A program made the position numbers and the translations under genes. A DNA stretch of 64,000 nt from positions 62,001 through 126,000 of the forward strand of contig NZ_JAMKYL010000003.1 of NCBI RefSeq assembly GCF_027158465.1, in the 5' to 3' direction. Under the pieces are notes generated by a model. That model had not been told where the DNA came from. It saw only the letters and a list, made by a program, of their open reading frames with translations, and made no database searches. Numbering within the stretch: the stretch's first letter is position 1; each line of letters starts with the position of its first letter. Of this stretch, positions 8,953-18,228 are shown one piece after another. This DNA comes from Oxalobacter paeniformigenes. Lineage in GTDB: Bacteria; Pseudomonadota; Gammaproteobacteria; Burkholderiales; Burkholderiaceae_D.

Positions 8953-9261
8953 TTAGCGGTGAAGATATGTCTGGCAATGTGCCTGATTTTTGCTGTAAGC
9001 GAGTGTGACTTCGCCGGCCATGCATTCATAATCTTCATTGAACCGGCATTCGGAGACCTTGCAGGCGCCTACGCCTGAGGTACGTCCTGTCGATTTGGCG
9101 TGTTCCGATGTATCGGCTACGGCGAAAAAGGTGTCGCATCCTGGGGCTTCAGGATTGCCGACAGTGATGGCGCGCGCATGGCAACCGGAATCGCGGTTGA
9201 AACCGCAGGATTTCGCAGTGCAGTGTTTGACTTCGGGCATGATGATCTGGATATGTTTCAT
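8953..9261 (-). CDS. DUF1540-like cysteine-rich protein
   Basis: 102 aa from the ATG at 9261, which has GGAG seven bases upstream; seven extra residues in a longer frame lack a ribosome site. It contains two similar cysteine modules, HCTAKSCGFN...CHARAITVG...CDTFF and ACKVSECRFN...CMAGEVTLA...CQTYL. Each has the C-x4-C ... C-x-A ... C-x-T pattern of DUF1540, a family thought to bind metal. The function is unknown. Its start lies 33 bases downstream of the flavin reductase gene on the same strand, so a shared transcript and a redox or metal role are plausible. Confidence 0.78.
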   Translation of the reverse strand: MKHIQIIMPEVKHCTAKSCGFNRDSGCHARAITVGNPEAPGCDTFFAVADTSEHAKSTGRTSGVGACKVSECRFNEDYECMAGEVTLAYSKNQAHCQTYLHR

Positions 9262-9294
9262 GATGTTCTCCGGTAAAGACAAGGTTTCGGGAAT

Positions 9295-9858
9295 TCAGTC
9301 GTTTTGACGCAACGGCTTGAGGGCAGTTCCCCATGCGACGATTTGATCCAGCATGGTGTTGACCGTTTTTTCATGACGCGGATCGGGTTTGAAAACGGAC
9401 ATTTTTTCAAAATCCGTGAACAGGGAAAGCGTGACCTGGGTACGGACATCCGCGATCATGAACGCACCCATGATATGGCGCAATTCCTGTACGGCGCGCA
9501 CGCCGCCCATGGCGCCGTAACTGACGAATCCGGCAGATTTGTTGTTCCATTCGTGAAAGAGGTAATCGAGCGCGTTTTTGAGCGCAGCTGGCGGTGCATG
9601 GTTGTATTCCGGTGTGACGAATACGAAACCGTCGAAAGATGCGATCTTTTCGGACCATGCGCGTGTATGGGCATGGCAGTACTGGCCGGACGAAGCCGGT
9701 TGCGGTTCATCGAGCAGGGGAAGATGGTAATCCCGGATATCGACCAGTTCAGCATCGGTGTGTCTGTGTTGCCGCGCGATGTCGAAAATCCATTTGGCGA
9801 CCGCTTCACCGTTTCGGTGTGGACGGGTACTGCCGATGATGATAGCCAGCCTGAACAT
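9295..9858 (-). CDS. NADPH-dependent FMN reductase family protein
   Basis: 187 aa flavodoxin-like protein. The N-terminal flavin phosphate loop GSTRPHRNGEAVAKW, then TPEYNHAPPAALKNALDYL and YGAMGGVRA, match the NADPH-dependent FMN/quinone/chromate reductase family (ChrR/YieF type). It should transfer electrons from NAD(P)H to quinones, flavin or oxidised metals in the cytoplasm. The ATG at 9858 has GAAAGG upstream. It is probably transcribed with the DUF1540-like gene downstream. Confidence 0.88.
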   Translation of the reverse strand: MFRLAIIIGSTRPHRNGEAVAKWIFDIARQHRHTDAELVDIRDYHLPLLDEPQPASSGQYCHAHTRAWSEKIASFDGFVFVTPEYNHAPPAALKNALDYLFHEWNNKSAGFVSYGAMGGVRAVQELRHIMGAFMIADVRTQVTLSLFTDFEKMSVFKPDPRHEKTVNTMLDQIVAWGTALKPLRQND

Positions 9859-10026
9859 GGTGTGCCTTTCTTTTCATGAAGAAAAAAGCGGGTTGACGAT
9901 GAAGACAGCATCAGATTACGTTTTTTTTGCCGGCAGGGTTTTCTGTTTGCGCAAACACGGGCCGAATTGCCGGATAATAAATGCTGATCAATACAATCAA
10001 AGCCATCTTTATCAGGGAGAGTGACT

Positions 10027-11178
10027 ATGCAGGAAAAATGGATACCCGGTTGCCGGAAACTGGCGCTTGGGCTGATCATCGCATCGCTGGGTGTGTGTCC
10101 GCTCGCCATGGCGAAGAGTCCGGTACCAGTACCCGCAAAAACAGCCGCTTCCGCGACAGTACGGCCGGCTGGGTCAGGACAGGCCGCCGTGCAGACGACA
10201 CCTGCGGGGCAGATGCCTGCAGGACAGGCAGCTGTACAGGCCGGCCAGGTAGCGGCGGACGGGACGGCAGTGCCGGAAATCGTGCAGCCGCAGATACCGG
10301 CGATGGTCGGAGTTCAGGTCCCGGGCTATTATCGGGTGAAGGTCGGCCAGTTCGAAGTGACGGCATTGTTCGACGGTACCCTGGATTTTCATTCGGAACT
10401 GTTGAAAAACATGGACAAGGCGGCAATCGACAAGGCGCTGTCGCACCACTATGGCCGCGCTACCGGTATCCAGTCGCCGATCAATGCCTATCTGGTACAT
10501 ACGGGTGATCACCTGGTCCTGATTGACGCAGGTGCCGGGAAACTGTTCAGCGAAGATCGTCAGGGGCGTATTCTCGCCAACCTGAAAGCCGCAGGATATC
10601 AGCCAGAACAGGTCGATATCGTCATCATGACCCATTTGCACGGTGATCATACCGGCGGGCTGAGCGATATGGAAGGACGGGCCGTTTTTCCCAATGCCAC
10701 GGTGTATGCCAACCGGATGGAAAACGAATACTGGCTTTCCGAGCAGCAGGCTGCCGCGGCGCCTGTCGAACGCCAGATTTTCTTCAAAATGGCGCGCGAA
10801 TCGGCTGTGCCTTATCTGATGACGGAAAAATGGAAAGCGATAGAAGGTGGTGCGGAAATCGTGCCGGGCATCCGTGCTGTTGCCGCTTACGGGCATACAC
10901 CGGGCCATACCGCGTTTGAAATCACGTCAGACGGCCAGTCGCTTCTGGTCTGGGGGGATATCGTCCACAGTCATGTCATCCAGTTCAGCCATCCGGAAGT
11001 CGCGATCGAATACGATTCTGATGCAGTTGCTGCGGTCAGGACACGGCAGGCCTTGCTCAAGGATGTCGCTGCGAAACGGGAAATGGTTGCCGGGATGCAC
11101 TTGCCATTCCCCGGACTTGGGTATGTGGTTGCGGAGGGCAATGGAAAATATACCTGGATTCCGGTGGAATATCAGTAA
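10027..11178 (+). CDS. Secreted metallo-beta-lactamase-fold hydrolase
   Basis: 383 aa. The ATG at 10027 is preferred because AGGGAGA lies about seven bases upstream; the GTG at 10021 overlaps that site. A Sec signal peptide (KLALGLIIASLGVCPLAMA) is followed by about 55 residues rich in Ala, Gln, Pro and Val, and then the MBL domain. Zinc ligands are visible in MTHLHGDHTGGL, GHTPGHT and WGDIVHSH. The catalytic domain resembles quorum-quenching lactonase or alkylsulfatase-type periplasmic MBL proteins; the substrate is unknown. It is convergent with the ABC operon. Confidence 0.85.
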   Translation: MQEKWIPGCRKLALGLIIASLGVCPLAMAKSPVPVPAKTAASATVRPAGSGQAAVQTTPAGQMPAGQAAVQAGQVAADGTAVPEIVQPQIPAMVGVQVPGYYRVKVGQFEVTALFDGTLDFHSELLKNMDKAAIDKALSHHYGRATGIQSPINAYLVHTGDHLVLIDAGAGKLFSEDRQGRILANLKAAGYQPEQVDIVIMTHLHGDHTGGLSDMEGRAVFPNATVYANRMENEYWLSEQQAAAAPVERQIFFKMARESAVPYLMTEKWKAIEGGAEIVPGIRAVAAYGHTPGHTAFEITSDGQSLLVWGDIVHSHVIQFSHPEVAIEYDSDAVAAVRTRQALLKDVAAKREMVAGMHLPFPGLGYVVAEGNGKYTWIPVEYQ

Positions 11179-11211
11179 ACCGGGTGGGGCTGGCCGGCAG
11201 GTAGTGGCCGG

Positions 11212-12348
11212 TCAGCTGCCTTGTACGATGGATTTCCTGAAACGCCCCAGTGCGATGAAAAAGAATACCAGCCCGATCACGACAATCGCCAGAAAATCGG
11301 GCCAGACGATACTGAAATCGGCACCCCGATACAGAATGGCTTTCGCCAGCCGGACGAAATAGGTCGTCGGAGCCAGTTTCATGACGTTTTGTACCCATAC
11401 CGGCATACTTTCCTGAGGAGTCGCGCCGCCCGAGAGCATTTGCAACGGAATGATCGTCAGGAAGATCAGCAATCCCAGTTGCGGCATCGAGCGTGCGATC
11501 GTTCCCAGAAAAATCCCGATAGAGGCTGCCGAGAACAGATAGACGACTGACGCGGCAATGAACAGGGTGATGGAGCCGGCGATCGGTACCTGCAAGGCGA
11601 ACTTGACGATGAAAATCAGTGCGAATGTTGCCGCCAGCAGTACCGCGAAACCGTTGGCCCAGATTTTTGAAAGCATGATTTCCGTCGGACCCAGCGGCAT
11701 CGCCAGCAAATGCTCCAGCGTACCGTGTTCCCGTTCGCGGATGTAGGCAGCTCCCACCAGAATGATGGTCAACATGTTGATATTGTTGATGATTTCCATC
11801 ACGCCTCCGAACCAGAAACCTGTCATGTTCGGATTGAAACGGACATGTGTGACCAGCCGGATGGGATCGGTCGTGGTATCGGTCGAACGGTTGAAATATT
11901 CGTTGATCTCGTTGTTGAAAATGGTTTCGATGTAGCCGGAACCGATAAACGCCTGGCTCATCACGTTGGCGTCGATATTGAGCTGGACATTGGGACTGCG
12001 ACCGGCTTGAAGGTCGCGCTGAAAACCGGGCGGGATGAGGATCGAGAAGGAATAATAGCCTTTGTCGAGTGCTTCGTTGGCCTGACTCATCTCGATCATA
12101 TCCGGTTTTTTGAAGTATGGCGGTGTCAGGGCGTTCGATATCCTGTGCGAGAGCTGGGACTGGTCCTGATCGACGATAGCTACCGGGGCGTTATGGATTT
12201 CCTGTGAAACCCCTTTGGCAGCGCTGTAAATACCGGCCGTGAATGCCCAGACGATCAACAGGAGCAGTGCCTTGTCCGCCCACAGGCTATACAGTTCTTT
12301 CAGACCAAGGCGGTAGATATTGCTGAGGTGGATTTTGAACGATGACAT
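11212..12348 (-). CDS. yhhJ: ABC-2 type transporter permease (YhhJ-like)
   Basis: 378 aa inner-membrane permease. It has an N-terminal membrane segment (LLLLIVWAFTAGIYSA), a large periplasmic domain, and five C-terminal hydrophobic segments including HLLAMPLGPTEIMLSKIWANG, characteristic of ABC-2 permeases. Its ATG directly abuts the TGA of the ATPase gene, and its ribosome site (AGGAGA) lies inside that gene, so translation is coupled. It is the last gene of an operon with the same order as E. coli yhiI-rbbA-yhhJ. Confidence 0.9.
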   Translation of the reverse strand: MSSFKIHLSNIYRLGLKELYSLWADKALLLLIVWAFTAGIYSAAKGVSQEIHNAPVAIVDQDQSQLSHRISNALTPPYFKKPDMIEMSQANEALDKGYYSFSILIPPGFQRDLQAGRSPNVQLNIDANVMSQAFIGSGYIETIFNNEINEYFNRSTDTTTDPIRLVTHVRFNPNMTGFWFGGVMEIINNINMLTIILVGAAYIREREHGTLEHLLAMPLGPTEIMLSKIWANGFAVLLAATFALIFIVKFALQVPIAGSITLFIAASVVYLFSAASIGIFLGTIARSMPQLGLLIFLTIIPLQMLSGGATPQESMPVWVQNVMKLAPTTYFVRLAKAILYRGADFSIVWPDFLAIVVIGLVFFFIALGRFRKSIVQGS

Positions 12349-15072
12349 TCATTTCTCCTGTTTCGGCAAGAATATCCACGCGAGGAACGTCAACGCCGGA
12401 ATGAACGCGGCCAGTGTCAGCAACGGGCCGGTCGCATCGGCGAAAGTGATCGCCTTGGTGAAGACGCCGCGACTCAGCATGATGAAATGGGATGCAGGGA
12501 AAAACTGCCCGATCCAGTAGGCGCCCCCTTCGAGCGAACCGATCGGGTCTTTCAGACCGGAAAACTGCGTCGTCGGCAACATCGTCAGAATCGCCGTGCC
12601 GAAAAGGGCTGAAATCTGTGTACTGGTGAATGACGAAATCAGCAATCCCAGTCCGGTCGTCGCCGTTACGTAAATCAGCGCGCCCAGCGACAATGCCAGA
12701 AAACTGCCCTTGACCGACACCCCGAAAAACCAGACGGCACTGGCGACCATCAGGAAATAACTGATCATCGACAGGACGATATACGGCAGTTGCTTGCCGA
12801 TCAGAAATTCCAGCTTGGTCACTGGTGTGACATAAAGATTGGTGATGGAACCAAGTTCTTTTTCCCGTACGATACCCAGCGCCATCAGCACCGCCGGAAT
12901 GAGCATCAGCAACAGCGGAATGATTGCAGGCACCATGGCATAGACGCTCTTGAAATCCTGGTTGTACCGGTAACGTTTTTCCAGTGTGGCGAGCGCCTGT
13001 TTGTCCGTTCCGCTGTTTTCCTTGTTGTATTGTTCCAGATACTTGTTATGCAGCCCGCGGATATAGCCCAGAATCGTTTCGCCGCGGTACGGCATGGCAC
13101 CATCGATCCAGGCCGCGATTTCCGGATGTCGTCCCTGTTGCAGCTCGCGCCCGAAATTCGGTGGGATTTCGATCGCGACACTGATTTTCCCGCTCTCGAG
13201 CCGCCGCTCCAGATCGTCGCTGTCCTTCAGCGCAGGTTGTTCCAGAAAATAGCGTGATCCGGCAATATTGTGGATATAGTCGCGTGACTGGGGCGACTGG
13301 TCATAGTCCAGCACCGCGAATTGCAGATCCTCGACATCCATCGAAATACCGCCGCCCAGCACGAAAAACAGCAGCAGACTGCCGAGCAGGGCGAATCCCA
13401 GACGGATCGGATCGCGGCGCAACTCGAGCGCTTCTCGTGCGGCATATGCCAGAAGACGCCGCAAACTGAAAACGGAAGATTGCGAATGCGGTTTTTCCGG
13501 TTCGATTCCGGAGGTATCCTCGAATGTCGTTTTTTCCGCACCGGTCGCTTCTTCCAGATATTCGATGAAAGCCTGTTCCAGCGTATCGGCCTGCTTGCTT
13601 TCCTGAAGTTCTTTTGGCGTGCCGCTGGCCAGCACCTTGCCTGCGTTCATCAGTGAAATACGGTCACAGCGTTCGGCCTCGTTCATGAAGTGCGTCGATA
13701 TGAAAATCGTCACATTCTGCTCACGCGACATTTCGATCAGGAGTCGCCAGAAATCGTCGCGTGCGACCGGATCGACACCGGAAGTCGGTTCGTCCAGAAT
13801 CAGCAGTTTTGGATTGTGCACAACCGCCACTGCCAGCGAAAGTCGCTGGCGGATACCCAGCGGCAGTCCGGATGCCGTCGCATGCAGATATGGTGCCAGT
13901 CCGAAACGGTCGATCAGTTCCTGGATACGCGGTCCCATTTCGTCAGGCGGTAAATGGAACAGCCGTGCATGCAAGTCCAGATTCTGCATGACCGTCAGTT
14001 CACCGTACAGTGAAAAGGACTGCGACATATAGCCTACATCCTTTCGGCTTTCCGTATTTTTGGCATCGACTTCGCGACCGAATGTTCTGGCTGTGCCCGA
14101 TGTCGGCGGAAGCAGACCGGTCAACATCTTCATCGTCGTCGTTTTGCCGCAGCCGTTGGAACCGAGAAAACCGAAAATCTCGCCTTGCGGAATTCTGAAA
14201 CTGACATGATCGACCGCCACGAAGTCGCCGAATTTCTGGGTCAGGCCGTCCGCCTCGATCGCCCAGGCCTGATTTGGTGTTTCCTTGAGCGGCGGAATGA
14301 CAAGTTCCGTGTAATTCTGGCGTTTTTCTTCGGGCAAAAACTGGATGAAGGCCTGTTCCAGCGTGGATTTTCCGGTTTGCCGCATCATTTCGGCGGCAGT
14401 CCCCGTGGCGATGACCTTTCCGTTGTACATGGCGGCCAGCCAGTCGAATTGTTCGGCTTCTTCCATGTAGGCTGTCGCGACCAGAACGCTCATGTGGGGA
14501 CGGCGCTGGCGGATCGAGTCGATCAGTTCCCAGAACTGGCGGCGCGACAGTGGATCGACACCGGTCGTCGGTTCGTCGAGAATGAGCAGGTCGGGGTCAT
14601 GTACCAGCGAGCAGCAAAGCCCCAGTTTTTGTTTCATGCCGCCGGACAGTTTGCCGGCAGGGCGATCCTTGAACGGAAACAGACCGGTCGCTTTTGTCAG
14701 TTCGTCGATGCGGCGCAAACGCTCTTCGCGATCCTGTCCAAACAGGCGGGCGAAAAAGTCGATGTTTTCGGCTACGGAAAGCGTCGGATACAGATTCTTG
14801 CCAAGTCCCTGCGGCATATAGGCGATACGTGGCAAGAGGGCTTCACGAATGGCGGCATCGCCGATATTTTCGCCCAGCACGTCGATATGGCCCTGCTGGA
14901 TTTTGCGTGCGCAGGAAATCAACGCCAGCATGGACGATTTTCCGACCCCGTCCGGACCGATCAGACCGACCATGCATCCGCCCGGAATGGACAGTGTTAC
15001 ATCGTCAAGCGCAGTGACCGCCTTGTAGCGTAGCGTGACGTGGTCGAGTTTCGCCGCAACGAGCGTACCCAT
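12349..15072 (-). CDS. rbbA: ABC transporter ATPase-permease fusion (RbbA/YhiH-like)
   Basis: 907 aa with two ATP-binding domains and a C-terminal ABC-2 membrane domain. NBD1 carries Walker A GPDGVGKSS, signature LSGGMKQKL and Walker B LLILDEPTTGVDP. NBD2 carries GSNGCGKTT, a degenerate signature LPLGIRQRLSLA and LLILDEPTSGVDP. The membrane domain runs from about residue 555 to the end. E. coli RbbA has the same architecture and was described as ribosome-associated, although operon context suggests an exporter. One base separates it from the upstream membrane-fusion gene and none from the permease. Drug or toxin export is inferred. Confidence 0.92.
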   Translation of the reverse strand: MGTLVAAKLDHVTLRYKAVTALDDVTLSIPGGCMVGLIGPDGVGKSSMLALISCARKIQQGHIDVLGENIGDAAIREALLPRIAYMPQGLGKNLYPTLSVAENIDFFARLFGQDREERLRRIDELTKATGLFPFKDRPAGKLSGGMKQKLGLCCSLVHDPDLLILDEPTTGVDPLSRRQFWELIDSIRQRRPHMSVLVATAYMEEAEQFDWLAAMYNGKVIATGTAAEMMRQTGKSTLEQAFIQFLPEEKRQNYTELVIPPLKETPNQAWAIEADGLTQKFGDFVAVDHVSFRIPQGEIFGFLGSNGCGKTTTMKMLTGLLPPTSGTARTFGREVDAKNTESRKDVGYMSQSFSLYGELTVMQNLDLHARLFHLPPDEMGPRIQELIDRFGLAPYLHATASGLPLGIRQRLSLAVAVVHNPKLLILDEPTSGVDPVARDDFWRLLIEMSREQNVTIFISTHFMNEAERCDRISLMNAGKVLASGTPKELQESKQADTLEQAFIEYLEEATGAEKTTFEDTSGIEPEKPHSQSSVFSLRRLLAYAAREALELRRDPIRLGFALLGSLLLFFVLGGGISMDVEDLQFAVLDYDQSPQSRDYIHNIAGSRYFLEQPALKDSDDLERRLESGKISVAIEIPPNFGRELQQGRHPEIAAWIDGAMPYRGETILGYIRGLHNKYLEQYNKENSGTDKQALATLEKRYRYNQDFKSVYAMVPAIIPLLLMLIPAVLMALGIVREKELGSITNLYVTPVTKLEFLIGKQLPYIVLSMISYFLMVASAVWFFGVSVKGSFLALSLGALIYVTATTGLGLLISSFTSTQISALFGTAILTMLPTTQFSGLKDPIGSLEGGAYWIGQFFPASHFIMLSRGVFTKAITFADATGPLLTLAAFIPALTFLAWIFLPKQEK

Positions 15073-15073
15073 A

Positions 15074-16051
15074 TCATTTTACCTGCATGTTGGCAGGCCA
15101 GACGGCATCCGGATCGGTTTTGACCCAGCCTACGCCCGGCATACCGGACTTGGCGACGTCGATATTTCTTGCCAGCCAGTCCTGATTGACCTGAAGTTTG
15201 ACGCGGAACATGAATTTTTCGCGTTCGTCACGCGTTTCGACTTCCTTCGGTGTGAACTGGTTGCGTGGCGATACATAAGTGACCGTACAGGGGATCGGAT
15301 TGTCCGGAATCGCATCCAGAATGATCCGTGCTTCGCTGCCCAGTTCCACGCTGCCAGCTTCGAGATTGGACAGATAGATGTACATGTACACATCGTTCAG
15401 ATCCAGAATCGAAAATACACGTCCACCCGCCGAGAGCACTTCACCCGGTTCGGCCAGACGGTACAGAATCCGGCCGTCCACAGGCGAGCGCAAGGTCAGA
15501 TCGTCCAGATTGCTTTTGAGCGAGTCGACACGTGCCTCTGCTTCGCGGATGCTGGCATCGGCCTGTATCACACGGTTGCGTGCGCTGGCCAATGTCGCAT
15601 TGGCAGTGCGCATCGTGTTGACGTCCTTGTCCAGCTGGGCGGCCGAGATAAAGCCTTTTTTGATCAGTTCCTGTGTCCGTCGCAGGGTCACGCTGGCCAG
15701 TTGTTGCTGGCTTTGCGCGCTTTTGACGTCTTCACGTGCCACCTTGGCATATTCTTTCGCCTGTTCCACCGCTGCTTCAGCTGCGCGGATATCGGCTTTG
15801 AGCTGTGCGTCGTCGAGTTGTGCTGCGATCTGGCCCGTTTTCAGGTCGGCGCCTTCACGGAAATAGACCTCGATCAGCTTGCCTTGTACCTTGGTGGCGA
15901 CTGCCGTTTCAGTTGCTTCCAGACGACCGTTGCCGTAGGCGAGTCCCGGCGGTGTGCCGGCAGGTCTCAGAAAATACCATGCGACAGCCGCGACGATACC
16001 GGCCAGTACGATAATGATGATCAGTTTCTTGTTGCGCAAAATGGCCGACAT
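15074..16051 (-). CDS. yhiI: HlyD-family periplasmic adaptor (YhiI-like)
   Basis: 325 aa from the ATG at 16051, preceded by AAGGAG; a 17-residue longer start lacks a ribosome site. It has an N-terminal membrane anchor (KKLIIIIVLAGIVAAVAWYF), then a biotinyl-lipoyl-like half-motif (GKLIEVYFREGADLKTGQ). A long coiled-coil hairpin at about residues 75-185 is followed by the second lipoyl half (LRSPVDGRILYRLAEPGEVLSAGG). It should connect the RbbA/YhhJ complex to the outer membrane. No outer-membrane channel gene is next to it. It is first in the operon. Confidence 0.92.
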   Translation of the reverse strand: MSAILRNKKLIIIIVLAGIVAAVAWYFLRPAGTPPGLAYGNGRLEATETAVATKVQGKLIEVYFREGADLKTGQIAAQLDDAQLKADIRAAEAAVEQAKEYAKVAREDVKSAQSQQQLASVTLRRTQELIKKGFISAAQLDKDVNTMRTANATLASARNRVIQADASIREAEARVDSLKSNLDDLTLRSPVDGRILYRLAEPGEVLSAGGRVFSILDLNDVYMYIYLSNLEAGSVELGSEARIILDAIPDNPIPCTVTYVSPRNQFTPKEVETRDEREKFMFRVKLQVNQDWLARNIDVAKSGMPGVGWVKTDPDAVWPANMQVK

Positions 16052-16312
16052 GATCAATGCTCCTTGCAATCGACGGCAGAACAAAAACAAATGCTGTACC
16101 ACACTGTATCAGATTATAGCGGTATCTGCCGTTGCGTAACATTTCAATTTGTAATCGGCAGAGAGGTTCATGCAACGGCATACGCGCATTCTGTTAATAT
16201 GATTGCCGATTTACGGTACAGCTGTCGGAACAATACCTTCACAAGACGGCAGACCGGTTGACAATTCTGGAAATTTTTTCAGTTTCCGGACAATTTCGCA
16301 CGAATACGACAC

Positions 16313-17308
16313 ATGGAACTGGTTTGTCCTGCCGGCAGTTTGCCGGCACTGAAACAGGCGGTCGATTGCGGTGCCGATTGCGTGTATCTCGGTTTCCGGG
16401 ACGCGACCAATGCCCGTAATTTCGCCGGACTGAATTTCGATGAAAAAGCCCTGTCGGAAGGCATCGGCTATGCGCATGACCGTGGCCGGAAAGTCCTGCT
16501 AGCATTGAATACCTATCCGTTGCCGGACGCATGGGAAGTATGGATACAGGCCGTCGACCGGGCGGCGTGTCACGGCGTGGATGCACTGATCGTCGCAGAT
16601 CCCGGACTCATGCAGTATGCCTGCGACAAACATCCCGGATTGCGTCTGCATTTGTCGGTGCAGGGGTCGGCCACCAATTATGACGCTATCAATTTTTATG
16701 CACGTCATTTCCATATCGCCCGCGTGGTCTTGCCGAGGGTATTGTCGATCGAGCAGGTGGAAACGGTCGTGAACAATACCGATGTGGAAATCGAGGTGTT
16801 CGGTTTCGGCAGTCTGTGCGTCATGGTCGAGGGGCGTTGCGCGCTGTCGTCCTATGTGACCGGAGAGGCGCCCAACAATCGCGGCGTATGCTCGCCTGCC
16901 AAAGCCGTCCGGTGGCAACCGACGCCGAAAGGACTGGAATCCCGTCTGAATGGTGTGTTGATCGACCGCTATGCCGGCCATGAAAAGGCAAGTTATCCAA
17001 CGATTTGCAAGGGACGTTATGAAGTCAATGGCGAGGATTACTATGCCATCGAGGAACCGGCCAGTCTCAATACGCTGGAATTGCTGCCGCGCCTGGCGGC
17101 AACGGGAGTTTCGGCTATCAAGATCGAAGGCAGGCAGCGCAGCCCGGCCTATACGGCGGCAGCCACACGGGTCTGGCGTGAAGCGCTCGACAGTTGCCTG
17201 CGCGATCCTGCCGGCTATCGGGTTCTGCCGCAATGGACGGAAGCACTGGCGCGTTTGTCGGAAGGTCAGCAACAGACATTGGGTGCCTATTACCGTTCAT
17301 GGAAATGA
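16313..17308 (+). CDS. ubiU: O2-independent ubiquinone hydroxylase subunit UbiU
   Basis: 331 aa peptidase-U32-family protein that works with UbiV to hydroxylate the ubiquinone ring without oxygen. The four [4Fe-4S] ligand cysteines are visible at residues 169, 176, 193 and 232 (FGSLCVMVEGRC, NRGVCSP, TICKGRY), the same positions known for E. coli UbiU. The ATG start has no good ribosome site, but MELVCPAGS matches the family start. It begins a ubiU-ubiV-ubiT operon. The upstream gap 16052-16312 is shared with the divergent ABC operon and shows no clear FNR site. Confidence 0.95.
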   Translation: MELVCPAGSLPALKQAVDCGADCVYLGFRDATNARNFAGLNFDEKALSEGIGYAHDRGRKVLLALNTYPLPDAWEVWIQAVDRAACHGVDALIVADPGLMQYACDKHPGLRLHLSVQGSATNYDAINFYARHFHIARVVLPRVLSIEQVETVVNNTDVEIEVFGFGSLCVMVEGRCALSSYVTGEAPNNRGVCSPAKAVRWQPTPKGLESRLNGVLIDRYAGHEKASYPTICKGRYEVNGEDYYAIEEPASLNTLELLPRLAATGVSAIKIEGRQRSPAYTAAATRVWREALDSCLRDPAGYRVLPQWTEALARLSEGQQQTLGAYYRSWK

Positions 17309-17330
17309 CTGACAGGAAAGGAATCGCGTT

Positions 17331-18218
17331 TTGAAACTGGCACTGGGACCGGTACAGTATTACTGGCCGAAAGACATGATGACGGCGTTTTACCGCGAAG
17401 TCGCGGCGATGCCGGTCGATATCGTTTATCTGGGCGAAACTGTATGTGCAAGACGGCATGAGTTGCGTGAGGACGATTGGCTGGCGCTTGCAGACAGTCT
17501 TGCAGCTGCCGGAAAGGAAGTCGTCTGGTCCACACAGGTATTGCTGGAATCCGGTGCGCATATGCAGGCCATGCGTCGTATTGCCGAAAACGGACGCTAT
17601 ACGGTGGAAGCCAATGACATGGGCGCGGTCGGCAATCTCGAAAACCGGCGGCCATTCGTTGCAGGGCCACACCTGAATCTGTACAATCCGGCCGCGCTGG
17701 ATATGCTGGCCGGATTGGGGGCGTTCAGATGGGTCATGCCGCTGGAAATGAGTTGCGGGAATCTGGCGGCAATGCAGCGTGTGATGCCGGAAGGTATGCA
17801 GACGGAAGTGTTTGTTTACGGGCGTTTGCCGCTGGCGTTTTCGGCACGCTGTTTTACGGCGCGGTATCACAACCTGCAAAAGGATGCTTGCGGTTTCAAA
17901 TGTCTGTCTTATCCTGACGGACTGGAAGTCAGGACGCGGGAAGGGTTGCCGTTTCTCGTTTTCAACGGTATTCAGACACAATCGGCAAACGTATATAATC
18001 TGGTCACGGAAGTTCAGCGCATGCAGGAGATGCGGGTCGATGTGTTGCGGGTCGCGCCCCAATCGTCGCATACCGGCGGTATTGTCGACATGTTCCGGCA
18101 AGTCATGGAAAAAACGCTTTCTCCTGCCGATGCGCTTGAACGAATGAAAAACATGATGCCGGGCTCTCCATGCAACGGTTACTGGTATGGTGAACCTGGT
18201 ATGACCTGGCATGGATAG
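17331..18218 (+). CDS. ubiV: O2-independent ubiquinone hydroxylase subunit UbiV
   Basis: 295 aa U32-family partner of UbiU. Four cluster-type cysteines are at residues 39, 174, 187 and 191 (ETVCARR, SARCFTARYH, DACGFKC). The start codon is TTG at 17331 with AAAGGAA about seven bases upstream; no in-frame ATG fits the family N-terminus (KLALGPVQYYWPK). It is separated from ubiU by 22 bases. UbiU-UbiV heterodimers use prephenate as the hydroxyl donor in the known system. Confidence 0.95.
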   Translation: MKLALGPVQYYWPKDMMTAFYREVAAMPVDIVYLGETVCARRHELREDDWLALADSLAAAGKEVVWSTQVLLESGAHMQAMRRIAENGRYTVEANDMGAVGNLENRRPFVAGPHLNLYNPAALDMLAGLGAFRWVMPLEMSCGNLAAMQRVMPEGMQTEVFVYGRLPLAFSARCFTARYHNLQKDACGFKCLSYPDGLEVRTREGLPFLVFNGIQTQSANVYNLVTEVQRMQEMRVDVLRVAPQSSHTGGIVDMFRQVMEKTLSPADALERMKNMMPGSPCNGYWYGEPGMTWHG

Positions 18219-18228
18219 TCAATCGTAA

